Both the position numbers and the translations under genes were made by a program. Positions 42,150-50,225 of a DNA stretch of 64,000 nucleotides are shown one piece after another. The notes beneath the pieces were generated by a model. It did no database searches, was not told the origin of the DNA, and saw only the letters and a program-made list of their open reading frames with translations. The stretch spans positions 1 through 64,000 of the forward strand of contig NZ_JAMQQG010000006.1 of assembly GCF_023716925.1 (NCBI RefSeq), in the 5' to 3' direction. The number at the start of each line of letters is the position of its first letter. Positions within the stretch are counted from its first letter, which is position 1. The stretch is from Frankia sp. R82. Its GTDB lineage: Bacteria; Actinomycetota; Actinomycetes; Frankiales; Frankiaceae.

Positions 42150-43481
42150 TCAGCTCTCGATCGGGGTGACGCCGACGGCCTTGTAGGGGGTGGGCTGGCC
42201 CTTGCCGTCCAGGACCGTCACCAGGGTGCCACGGACGCAGGCCGCCGGCTGGCTGGGAACCGCCTTGCCGTTGCAGCGGAACTTCAGGCCGGACGCGCCC
42301 GGCAGGTCCTTCGCCGGCATGGCCTTGATCGCGGCGGTGATGGCGGCCGGGGTGACGTCGCCGGTGAGGCCCTCGGTGGCCGCCTGCAGCGCGGCGACGG
42401 TGATGAACATCGTGAACGTGCCGGAGCGGTTGAGATCGATGTCGTGGCCGTAGGTGTCCACGACCGCCCTGATCAGCCGGCTCGACGGGTTGTCGGTGCC
42501 GACGGGTGAGGGGGCCGAGACGGCCAGGCCCCTGAGGGTGGAGCCGGGCACGGCCTTACGGGTCGAGTCCGTGATGCAGACGATGCTCGCGGTCACCGTG
42601 CCGGTGAAGCCGACCGCCTTGAGGCCGTTCAGCGCGCTGATGCAGAACGAGTCGCTGCCCAGCAGCGTCACCAGGCCCGGGTCGCTCTTGGTGAACTTCT
42701 GCAGCTGCGGCGTCATGTCGGCGGTGCCGGCCGGAATCGACACCAGGTCGAAGTCGAGGCCTGCCCTGTGGTAGGCGGGCCCGACGGCGCTTGTGAAGTA
42801 GGCGGTCACCGTGGGCACGTCGATCGCCACCGTGGTGATCTTCTTCAGGCCCTTTTGCCTGGCCTGTTCGATCGGGAGGTTGATCGAGGCGTAGGTGGGA
42901 TCGGTCAGGGCGAACGTGGTGTCCCGGTCGGCGAGCGGTCCCGGCGCCGAGGTGTTGCCGAACATCACCGGGATCTTCGCCGCGTGCACCGGCTGCCAGA
43001 TGCTCTCCCCCACCGACGACGAGCCGACGATGACGGCGGCGACCTTCTCCTCGACCATCCGGTTCCCGCAGTCGGTGCCCTTCGCCGGGTCCGCCAGCGC
43101 CTCACACGTGACCAGTCGGATCGGCCGGCCGGCGATTCCACCGCGGTGCGCGTTGAGCCAGGACACGGCCGCGTCGGCCACTCGGCTCTCATACGCCAGG
43201 TCGGAGACCGGACCCTTGCCGTCGGAGACCATCCCGATCCGCACCGGCGCGCCCTTGGCCTGGTCGGCCGGGCCGAGCTCGGCCGCGTCGCCGCTGGTCG
43301 ACGTCGTTGCGGCGCCGCCGGCGGAGCCGACGCCGGCCGACCCGGATCCGCTGGAGCCGCAGGCGGCCACCACCAGCAGGCCGGCGGATAACGCGGCGAC
43401 GGCGGCTAACGATCGCCGGGGCGAGCGCGCAGCGGTCCTTCGCCGCCGGCTACGCAGACCAGGAGTGACGGGGTATCTCAT
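42150..43481 (-). CDS. Lipoprotein binding protein of a Liv-type ABC importer
   Basis: 443 aa. Signal peptide with lipobox LLVVAACGSSG (Cys about 43), a Gly/Ser linker, then a type I periplasmic-binding fold: VRIGMVSDGKGPVSDLAYE, HRGGIAGRPIRLVTCEA and VAAVIVGSSSVGESIW. Such proteins bind branched amino acids or, in actinomycete catabolic clusters, aromatic and steroid-like acids. No LivHMGF permease or ATPase genes adjoin it, so it must borrow a transporter or act as a sensor. ATG 43481 chosen at the start of the Arg-rich signal; its ribosome site is weak. Confidence 0.85.
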   Translation of the reverse strand: MRYPVTPGLRSRRRRTAARSPRRSLAAVAALSAGLLVVAACGSSGSGSAGVGSAGGAATTSTSGDAAELGPADQAKGAPVRIGMVSDGKGPVSDLAYESRVADAAVSWLNAHRGGIAGRPIRLVTCEALADPAKGTDCGNRMVEEKVAAVIVGSSSVGESIWQPVHAAKIPVMFGNTSAPGPLADRDTTFALTDPTYASINLPIEQARQKGLKKITTVAIDVPTVTAYFTSAVGPAYHRAGLDFDLVSIPAGTADMTPQLQKFTKSDPGLVTLLGSDSFCISALNGLKAVGFTGTVTASIVCITDSTRKAVPGSTLRGLAVSAPSPVGTDNPSSRLIRAVVDTYGHDIDLNRSGTFTMFITVAALQAATEGLTGDVTPAAITAAIKAMPAKDLPGASGLKFRCNGKAVPSQPAACVRGTLVTVLDGKGQPTPYKAVGVTPIES

Positions 43482-43592
43482 GGTGATCCCATCTGTGCAG
43501 GTGCGATCCGGGCAGCGCGGGTGTGCGTTGCCCGGGCTGAGTTGCCGCGGGTGTGCGCTGGCAGACACGGGCGGCACTACCGGAAACGCGCA

Positions 43593-44951
43593 CTACCGAG
43601 GACGAGCGCTACCGGGGACGGGCGCCACCGCCGCGATCGTCGCGGGCTGGTCGCCGGCCGCCGGCCCAGGCGGCGTCCCCGGCGTCCCTCCGTCGTGCTC
43701 GCCGTCGGTCCAGCCGGTGGCCAGCACGGCGGCAGTGTGTTCGCCCAGGTGGGGAGCGGGGCGGGAGATCCGCCAGGGGGTGCGGGAGAACCGGTAGGGG
43801 GCACCGGGATGCAGCTCGGTGCGGCCGGTGTGCGGGTCGGGTACCTCGACGGCGAACGCGCGGGCCACCAGATGCGGGTCGCGGACCGCCGCCTCCGGCG
43901 AGACCACCATCCCGGCGACGAGGGCCCGACGCTGGCAGCCCAGAAAGAACTCGGCGGCGGGCAGGCGGCTGGCCAGCAGCATCATCGCGGCGCGGGAGGC
44001 GTCCCAGATCGGCTGGGCCAGCGGATCGGTCGCCAGGCTGACGATGCTGACACCGCCGCGTTCGACGCCGAGTTCGAGCAGCACCACGTCCGGGAAATCG
44101 TCGCGCAGCCCCGCCGCGTCGATCCACTCGACGAGCGCCGCGTACTGTGCGGCGGCCCGCGGGGGGAAGCCGAGCACCACGTACTGCCCGTCGGCGGCGC
44201 GGACCTGCGTCTCGTTGGTCGGCGACACCGTCGCGTGCCGTCCGGTCTGGCGGGAGACGATCTGCCCGTCGGCCAGGTACTGGATGGTCCCCAGTTCGCA
44301 GGACACGTTCAGGGCCGCGTCCACGCTGACATCGATGTGCTGGCCCCGGCCGGACCTCGTGCGGTGCAGCAGCGCGGTGAGCGTCGCCGCGACGGCGAAC
44401 GACCCGGCGACGTGCGTCGCCTGCCCGCCGGGCCCACGCACCGGCGGCAGGTCGTGGTCGTCGTAGCCGCAGGACAACACCGGTCCGGCGCCGGCGAGCA
44501 GGGTGAGGTCGGTGACCGGCTGATCCGGGTCCGAGGCGGTGCGACCGTACGGCGTCACCGTGGTCCACACCAGGGTCGGGTACTGCCCGGTGAACCGCGC
44601 CGGGTCGAGATCGAGGGCGCCGACGGTGCGGTCGGCCGCCGACCGTCCTTCCAGGAGAACGTCGCAGTCGGCCAGCAGCCGCGCGAACCGGCCCCGGTCC
44701 TCAGCACTGCCGACCAGGTCAAGGACGATGCCACGTTTGGAGGTGTTGTAGTGGCGCCAGCCGAGGGCACCCTCCGGGTCCGGCGTGGCAGCCACGAACG
44801 GGGCGCGCCCGCGGGCCGGCGCGCCACCGGGCGGTTCGACGACGACGACGTTCGCGCCGAGGTCCGCCAGCAGTTTCCCGGGATAGGCGGTGAACTCGCC
44901 GGCCAGTTCCAGCACCCGCAACCCGAACAGCGGCCCGGACGGGACGCTCAC
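43593..44951 (-). CDS. CaiB/BaiF-family CoA-transferase (second of a pair)
   Basis: 452 aa, class III CoA-transferase fold: GLRVLELAGEFTAYPGKLLADLGANVVVVEPPGG is the N-terminal Rossmann signature; NTSKRGIVLDL and LLHRTRSGRGQHIDVSVDAAL follow. These enzymes move CoA between carboxylic acids. The canonical catalytic Asp (N-x-x-K-x-x-x-x-D-L; then the Asp of G-R-P-D) is partly shifted here, so this protein may be the non-catalytic partner of a heterodimer. GTG start overlaps the upstream CoA-transferase stop by 4 nt (44948-44951), which supports co-translation as a pair. Confidence 0.85.
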   Translation of the reverse strand: MSVPSGPLFGLRVLELAGEFTAYPGKLLADLGANVVVVEPPGGAPARGRAPFVAATPDPEGALGWRHYNTSKRGIVLDLVGSAEDRGRFARLLADCDVLLEGRSAADRTVGALDLDPARFTGQYPTLVWTTVTPYGRTASDPDQPVTDLTLLAGAGPVLSCGYDDHDLPPVRGPGGQATHVAGSFAVAATLTALLHRTRSGRGQHIDVSVDAALNVSCELGTIQYLADGQIVSRQTGRHATVSPTNETQVRAADGQYVVLGFPPRAAAQYAALVEWIDAAGLRDDFPDVVLLELGVERGGVSIVSLATDPLAQPIWDASRAAMMLLASRLPAAEFFLGCQRRALVAGMVVSPEAAVRDPHLVARAFAVEVPDPHTGRTELHPGAPYRFSRTPWRISRPAPHLGEHTAAVLATGWTDGEHDGGTPGTPPGPAAGDQPATIAAVAPVPGSARPR

Positions 44952-46255
44952 AGCACACCGCTCGCGGCGAGATCGGCGAGCTCGGCGTCGTCGACCCCGA
45001 GCAGTTCCCCGAACACGAACTGGTTGTGCTCGCCCAGGCACGGCGCGCCGCGGCGCAGCGACCAGTCCGTTTCGGACAGGTGCACCGGCAGGCCCTCGAC
45101 CCGGGCCGGTCCGATCTGGGGATGGTCGACCGTCGGCCACAGGCCCCAGTCGGGGGTGGCGGGATGCGGACCGTCGATGCGCCCGGCGGCCGAGCGCACC
45201 GGACTCGCCGGGACGCCGGCGGCGACGAGCCGGGCGGCGAGCTGCTCGGCGTCGAACCCGACGGTCCACGCGCCGAGGTGGTCGTCGAGGGCGTCCTGGC
45301 CGGCGAGGCGGGCCGCCACCGGCGCGAGCGTCGCCTCGACCGCCCAGGGTTCGCCGATCTCGGCGGCGAGGCGGCGCCAGTCGTCGTCATCGCGGCAGGC
45401 CAGGGCGATCCAGCGGTCCTCGCCACGGGCCGGGTAGATGCCGTGCGGTGCCATGGCGGGATCACGGTTGGCATGCACCGTGCCCGGCTCGCGCGGCGGG
45501 AGGCCGGCGAGGTGCCGTTCGAGGATGTCGGTACCGGTCAGGCTGATGCCAACCTCGACAGCGCAGACGTCCACCGCCTGGCCCGCACCGGTGCGGTCGC
45601 GGTGCCAGAGCGCGGCGAGCACGGCGATCGCCATCGCGTAGGCACCCATGTGGTCCATGTAGGAGTAGCCCCAGCCGGCGGGCGGCTGACCGGGCAGTCC
45701 CGAGGCGAACGTCAGGCCGCTCATCGCCTGGACGATCGGCCCCCAGGTGCGGAAGTCGCGGTACGGGCCGCTGGCGCCGAAGCCGCTGTTCGAGACGTAC
45801 ACGATCGACGGGTTGAGCTCGCGTAGCCGTGCGTACGGAAAGCCCATCCGGGCGAACACGCCACCGGCGAAGTTCTCGGTCACCACGTCGGAGACCGCGA
45901 TCAGCCGTTCCAGCAGCTCCCGGCCGCGTTCGGTGCGCAGGTTGAGGGTGACGCCGAGTTTTTCGGGGTTGTGGTTGTTGAAGCCGGCGCCGAGTTCGAT
46001 GCCGCGCCGCTCGTCGAGATACGGCGGAGCACCGCGCAGGATGTCCCAGCCGCCCTGGTTCGTCGGATCCTCGACCCGGATGACCTGGGCACCGAAGGCG
46101 GCGAGCAGTCGGGTGGCCCCGGCGCCGGCGAGCTGGCCGGACAGGTCGCACACCCGGATATGACGCAGGGCGTCGGAGTGGACATCGCGTTCGGGTGGGC
46201 CGGCGGCCCACCGGTCGGCCGGTGCGCCGAGCTCCTCCCAGGGCGATGTGGTCAC
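44948..46255 (-). CDS. CaiB/BaiF-family CoA-transferase (first of a pair)
   Basis: 435 aa. IRVCDLSGQLAGAGATRLLAAFGAQVIRVEDP, NNHNPEKLGVTLNLRTERGR and GGVFARMGFPYARLRELNP, then WHRDRTGAGQAVDVCAVEVG, are the family blocks. Together with the overlapping downstream gene it probably forms a heterodimer that activates a carboxylic acid as its CoA ester. Start GTG 46255 is the first codon giving the conserved N-terminus; the frame is open to 46489. The adjacent FadD, amidohydrolase and binding protein suggest uptake and activation of one hydrophobic acid. Confidence 0.85.
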   Translation of the reverse strand: MTTSPWEELGAPADRWAAGPPERDVHSDALRHIRVCDLSGQLAGAGATRLLAAFGAQVIRVEDPTNQGGWDILRGAPPYLDERRGIELGAGFNNHNPEKLGVTLNLRTERGRELLERLIAVSDVVTENFAGGVFARMGFPYARLRELNPSIVYVSNSGFGASGPYRDFRTWGPIVQAMSGLTFASGLPGQPPAGWGYSYMDHMGAYAMAIAVLAALWHRDRTGAGQAVDVCAVEVGISLTGTDILERHLAGLPPREPGTVHANRDPAMAPHGIYPARGEDRWIALACRDDDDWRRLAAEIGEPWAVEATLAPVAARLAGQDALDDHLGAWTVGFDAEQLAARLVAAGVPASPVRSAAGRIDGPHPATPDWGLWPTVDHPQIGPARVEGLPVHLSETDWSLRRGAPCLGEHNQFVFGELLGVDDAELADLAASGVL

Positions 46256-46517
46256 CGGGCGCCCACGTCCCGCAGTCGGCCCGGAGAAGATGTTTCGTCC
46301 GTTGTGCGCAACCCGTCCACCTGTCGCCTCCCGATGCTCGGCGCAGTGCCTGCGGAGCACGGGTGTATCAAGCGTGTGGGCGGAGAGTCCAGAACTGGGA
46401 CTTCTATGTGTGCAATGTCGGATATGACGGGTCAGGGATCGGTGGTTTCGCCCACGGGGTGACCGGCCGGCACCGAGCCGCCCAGCCACCCCGAGACCGT
46501 CGCGCTACACCGTCGCA

Positions 46518-47777
46518 CTACACCGTGGAGTGACGCTCCGCGTACAGACGGGCCCATTCCTTGCGGGAGCGGATGGCGGTGTCGACGTCGGTCGCCGTCG
46601 CCCGCAGCCCGCCGACGGTCGCCCGCTCGCGCGGCAGCTCGGCGAACGGGTCCCAGTTGAAGAACCGGCAGGCGTTCTGCCAGGTGATCTTGTCGATCTC
46701 CGGGTCGGTCGCGCCCGCGTTGTTCAGCTCGTTCAGCACGAACTCCGGTGCGTTCGGCCAGATCGAGTCGGAATGCGGGTAGTCGCACTCCCACGCGATG
46801 TTCTCGATACCGATCTCGTTGCGCAGCCGCAGCGAGGTCGGGTCGGTGACATAGCAGGCCAGCGAGTGGTCGCGGAAGACCTCACTCGGCAGCCTGTCGC
46901 CGAAGTCCCGCCGCAGCCAGCGCTGGTTGGTGTAGTGCCGGTCGCAGCGGTCCAGGTAGAACGGGATCCAGCCGATCCCGCCCTCGGAGAAGGCGACCTT
47001 GAGGTCCGGGTACTGGCGGAACGCCGGGCCCCACAGCAGGTCCTGGACGCACAGCACGGTGACCTGCGTCGCCAGGATGATCAGGTTGTCGATCGGGCCG
47101 TCCGGCGCCATCTTCAGCGCGGCGAAACCGGAGCCGATGTGCAGGCACATGACCACGCCGGTGTCGCTGAACGTCTGGAAGACCGGCCCCCAGAAGTCCA
47201 GGTCGTGGTAACTGGGCAGGCCCTCCAGGTGCGGGAGCTCCGGCATCGTGATCGCCCGGGCGCCCTTGGCCGCCACCCGGCGGATCTCGTTGATGATGAG
47301 CTGGTTGTCCCACGTCGGCACCAGGGCCAGCGGGATGAACCGGCCCGGGTAGGTGGCCGCCCACTCGTCGATGTGCCAGTTGTTGTAGGCCTCGACCATG
47401 CGCACGGTGACGTCGGACTTGTAGTGGTTCAGGTGGCCGGCACTGAAACCGGTGAACGTCGGGAAGCACATCGACGCGACGATGCCGTTGCGGTCCATGT
47501 CGCGGACGCGATCATGGATGTCGTACACCCCCGGGCGCATCTCGTCGAACTTGGCCGGCTCGAAGCCCCACTCCTCCGCCGGCCAGGACACGACCGCGTT
47601 CAGGCCGCTGACCCCGGTCACCCGACCCTGGTAGATCCACTCGTCGACGCCCTGCTCGTTGCGGACCACCTTCGGTGCCTGGTCGGCGAGCTTCGCGGGC
47701 ACGTGGTTGCGAAACATGTCCGGTGGCTCGACCACATGGTCGTCGATGCTCACCAGAACCATGTCGTTGATGTCCAT
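46518..47777 (-). CDS. Amidohydrolase-family metal-dependent hydrolase (amidohydrolase-2 type)
   Basis: 419 aa. The TIM-barrel start VLVSIDDHVVEPPDMF carries the first metal-ligand motif; later LHIGSGF, VAFSEGGIGWIPFYLDRCDRHY and ENIAWECDYPHSDSIWP bear His and Asp ligands of the ACMSD/amidohydrolase-2 group. Members decarboxylate or hydrolyse ring-cleavage products and amides. GGAGGGGACT precedes the ATG. It is divergent from an AraC regulator 94 bp away, which probably activates it. Confidence 0.85.
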   Translation of the reverse strand: MDINDMVLVSIDDHVVEPPDMFRNHVPAKLADQAPKVVRNEQGVDEWIYQGRVTGVSGLNAVVSWPAEEWGFEPAKFDEMRPGVYDIHDRVRDMDRNGIVASMCFPTFTGFSAGHLNHYKSDVTVRMVEAYNNWHIDEWAATYPGRFIPLALVPTWDNQLIINEIRRVAAKGARAITMPELPHLEGLPSYHDLDFWGPVFQTFSDTGVVMCLHIGSGFAALKMAPDGPIDNLIILATQVTVLCVQDLLWGPAFRQYPDLKVAFSEGGIGWIPFYLDRCDRHYTNQRWLRRDFGDRLPSEVFRDHSLACYVTDPTSLRLRNEIGIENIAWECDYPHSDSIWPNAPEFVLNELNNAGATDPEIDKITWQNACRFFNWDPFAELPRERATVGGLRATATDVDTAIRSRKEWARLYAERHSTV

Positions 47778-47795
47778 ACCAGTCCCCTCCGGGTT

Positions 47796-47855
47796 TGACC
47801 AGATATTCCGTGCGACCGAGCCTTCGATGTGACCAGGCATACCTACCCATCTGGT
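47796..47855. promoter_or_regulatory. Candidate AraC-type binding sites in a divergent promoter
   Basis: TGACCAG occurs at 47796 and 47830 (34 bp apart) and the complementary ATCTGGT at 47849-47855, so ACCAGAT (47798-47804) has an inverted partner. They lie between the amidohydrolase and AraC genes. Confidence 0.4.
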
Positions 47856-47871
47856 TGTACGCTGTCGAGCC

Positions 47872-48771
47872 GTGACCGTCTCCGCGCCGTCGGCCAGAAG
47901 CCATGCGATAACGGCCAGGTCCGTTCGGGCCCGCCAGGCCGACGGGCCACTGGCAGCGACCCATCACGGCCTGCACAGCTTCGTCCGCGACGGCGTGATC
48001 GACCTGCGCCAGGGCGGGAAGGGGCTCGGCGGGGCCTTCACCTACAACGGCCCTCCCCTGGTCACCGGCTGGCACCGGCACGACCTGCACCAGATCGAGT
48101 ATGCGGTCAGCGGCGTCATCGAGGTGGAGACCGCCGCCGCGCACTACCTGCTACCCCCACAACAGGCCGCGTGGATTCCGGCCGGGCTCGAGCACTCGGC
48201 GACGATGAACTCCTCGGTGCGGTCGGTGGCCGTGCTGTTCGACCCGTCGCTCATCTCCCGGCCCGGTGACCGCACCCGCATCATCGCCGTCCCGCCGCTG
48301 ATCCGGGAGATGGTGATCTATGCGCAGCGCTGGCCGATCGGCGGCGCCCAGCCCGACCCGGTGGCCGACGGCTTCTTCCGCACGCTCGGTCACCTCGTCA
48401 CCGAGGCGCTCGACCAGGAGGCACCGCTCGACCTGCCCACCCCGGCCGACCCGCTGCTGGCCGCGGCGGCCGCGCACACCCGGCGCCACCTCGCGGCCAT
48501 CACCGTCGAACAGGTGAGCCGGGCCGTCGGGGTCTCCGAACGCACGCTGCGTCGCCAGTTCCGAGCCGAACTCGGCTTATCCTGGCGGGACTATCTGACC
48601 CGCGCACGACTGCTGCGCGCGATGGCCCTGCTCGCCGAAACCGGACCGTCAGTACTGGAGGTATCGACCGCGGTCGGCTTCGACAGTCCCAGTTCCTTCG
48701 CTCGCGCCTTCACCCGGCACTGCGGCGAAAGTCCGTCAGACTATCGGCGCCGCGTGGCCAGCCGAACCTGA
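47872..48771 (+). CDS. AraC-family transcriptional regulator with cupin sensor domain
   Basis: 299 aa. An N-terminal cupin (GWHRHDLHQIEYAVSGVIEVET ... LLPPQQAAWIPAGLEHSATM) senses a ligand; the C-terminal double HTH has ITVEQVSRAVGVSERTLRRQF and SVLEVSTAVGFDSPSSFARAF, the usual AraC pair. The GTG at 47872 has a weak site. It is divergent from the amidohydrolase gene and likely controls it and the CaiB pair downstream. Confidence 0.88.
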   Translation: MTVSAPSARSHAITARSVRARQADGPLAATHHGLHSFVRDGVIDLRQGGKGLGGAFTYNGPPLVTGWHRHDLHQIEYAVSGVIEVETAAAHYLLPPQQAAWIPAGLEHSATMNSSVRSVAVLFDPSLISRPGDRTRIIAVPPLIREMVIYAQRWPIGGAQPDPVADGFFRTLGHLVTEALDQEAPLDLPTPADPLLAAAAAHTRRHLAAITVEQVSRAVGVSERTLRRQFRAELGLSWRDYLTRARLLRAMALLAETGPSVLEVSTAVGFDSPSSFARAFTRHCGESPSDYRRRVASRT

Positions 48772-48862
48772 CCCGCCCGTCGGTCCGACGACCCGACCAG
48801 GACCACTCGTCCTGGCAGCACCGGATTTACTCTGCTATATTGCGACATACCGCCCGGGGGGG

Positions 48863-49789
48863 ATGGATCCCGGAGAGGTACTGTTGGCGCACATCTCGGC
48901 GCACACCACCGTCACACCCCACGACACTGTCGCATCACACAACGTTGTCGCACCGCACAACGTTGTCGCATCACACAACCTTGTCGCACCGCACGGCCGG
49001 GCACCCGGTATTCCGACGCACCCACCTCCAGTGCGCAGTTCATCGTCGCGCCGGCTCTCCATGCGCGGATTACCGGCGTTGGATCCGTCGGCGTTGGAAC
49101 TGTCGGCGTATGGTTCCTCGGCTCAGGTTGTCGCGGCGCTGGGGGCACCGATCATCGTCGGTGTCGCCACGTACACGCCGGCGCGAAGACCGGGGGTCAC
49201 CACCGACGCCACCCTCGGCCACATCGCCGGAATCGTTGGTTACACTGCCTTTTTCCTCATGACAGCGACGGTCATCTGGGGCGTGCTTCTGGCCACCCGC
49301 GCCCTGGACCGGCATGTTCGCCGGCCCACCCTGTACGGCGGGCACATGACGCTTGCGATCCTGGCGCTCGCGGCGTCCGTAGTCCACGCCCAGGTGCACT
49401 TCTTTCGCCATGATGCCTACTACGATGAGACGAAGATCTGGCTTCCCTGGCTCGGTGGCGCCAAGTGGGCGGTCGCCGTGGGCATTCTGGGGCTGGACCT
49501 GGTGATTGCGGTCGCGGTGTCGATCTGGTTTCAGCACCGCGTCAGCTACCGGCGATGGCACCGGTTCCACTGGCTCGCCTATCCGGGATTCATCCTCATT
49601 GCCGTACACAGCACGGTGGCCTCCCGGGAGACGTCGTTCGGCGTTATCTGGGCAGCGATGGCAGCCGTCCTTTTCATCGCCCTGGCCCTGGGCGCCATGC
49701 GGGTTCTCTCACCTGCGGTGCGCCGCGAGGGCTATGACCCCTGGTTCGACCTCGCGGAGGAGTTTGAGAATGGTATCCATCGGCGATGA
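48863..49789 (+). CDS. Membrane b-type cytochrome, ferric-reductase-like TM domain
   Basis: 308 aa. An unusual N-terminus has four 6-aa repeats (VASHNV, VAPHNV, VASHNL, VAPHGR) from an 18-bp DNA repeat. Six hydrophobic segments follow. Two helices carry spaced His pairs: GGHMTLAILALAASVVHAQVH (H-x13-H) and RWHRFHWLAYPGFILIAVH (H-x12-H), the pattern of the two-haem ferric reductase/NADPH-oxidase domain. It has no FAD or NAD domain of its own. The next two genes encode a ferredoxin and a reductase and overlap or abut, so they probably feed it electrons. The true start could be downstream of the repeats (ATG near 49060). Confidence 0.75.
   Translation: MDPGEVLLAHISAHTTVTPHDTVASHNVVAPHNVVASHNLVAPHGRAPGIPTHPPPVRSSSSRRLSMRGLPALDPSALELSAYGSSAQVVAALGAPIIVGVATYTPARRPGVTTDATLGHIAGIVGYTAFFLMTATVIWGVLLATRALDRHVRRPTLYGGHMTLAILALAASVVHAQVHFFRHDAYYDETKIWLPWLGGAKWAVAVGILGLDLVIAVAVSIWFQHRVSYRRWHRFHWLAYPGFILIAVHSTVASRETSFGVIWAAMAAVLFIALALGAMRVLSPAVRREGYDPWFDLAEEFENGIHRR
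48933..49000 (+). repeat. 18-bp repeats with palindromic ACAACGTTGT cores
   Basis: ACAACGTTGT at 48939 and 48957 and ACAACCTTGT at 48975, exactly 18 bp apart, within GTCGCA(T/C)C(A/G)CAC context. They encode the His-containing repeats if translated, or could be an operator array. Confidence 0.85.
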
Positions 49790-50225
49790 AACCGGTGTGA
49801 CGGTCACCTTTCCGAAAGGATTCCATCCGGCCGAACAGCCGATTCCGGCAGCCGTTCCGGCCGTGTTTCCGACGTCGCCGAATCCGATGCGGACCACCGG
49901 GCCTCTCGACGTCGCACCGCTGGTGGATCTCGGCGGATACGGCGGTGTGGCGCGCGCCGGTAGACCGCCCGCGTTCACGCCGAACGCCCGGCGCCGCCGC
50001 GGCCGGCTCCTGCGCCGTCCGGGCCGGCCGCAGGTGAGCGTCGACAACAACCGGTGCCGGCTGTATGCGATCTGCCAGATGGAGGCCCCAGCCAGTTTTC
50101 TGGTGGCCCGCGACGGCCGGCTCTACTACGACACCGCACCTGCGACCACGGAGCTCACCCGCGTGCGCCAGGCGGCGCGGCTGTGTCCCATGCAGGCCAT
50201 CGCGCTACGGGCCGAGCCCCGATGA
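49770..50225 (+). CDS. 3Fe-4S single-cluster ferredoxin with N-terminal extension
   Basis: 151 aa. The C-terminal 65 residues form a P450-type ferredoxin: C96-x5-C102 (NRCRLYAICQMEAP) and C139-P (ARLCPMQAI), three Cys only, which fits a 3Fe-4S cluster. The first 85 residues are a Pro/Arg-rich extension not usual for such ferredoxins; they may dock on the membrane partner. GGAGGAG precedes the ATG, which lies 20 bp inside the end of the cytochrome gene; its own stop overlaps the reductase ATG. It carries electrons from the reductase to the membrane cytochrome, or to a P450 or Rieske oxygenase. Confidence 0.85.
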   Translation: MVSIGDETGVTVTFPKGFHPAEQPIPAAVPAVFPTSPNPMRTTGPLDVAPLVDLGGYGGVARAGRPPAFTPNARRRRGRLLRRPGRPQVSVDNNRCRLYAICQMEAPASFLVARDGRLYYDTAPATTELTRVRQAARLCPMQAIALRAEPR

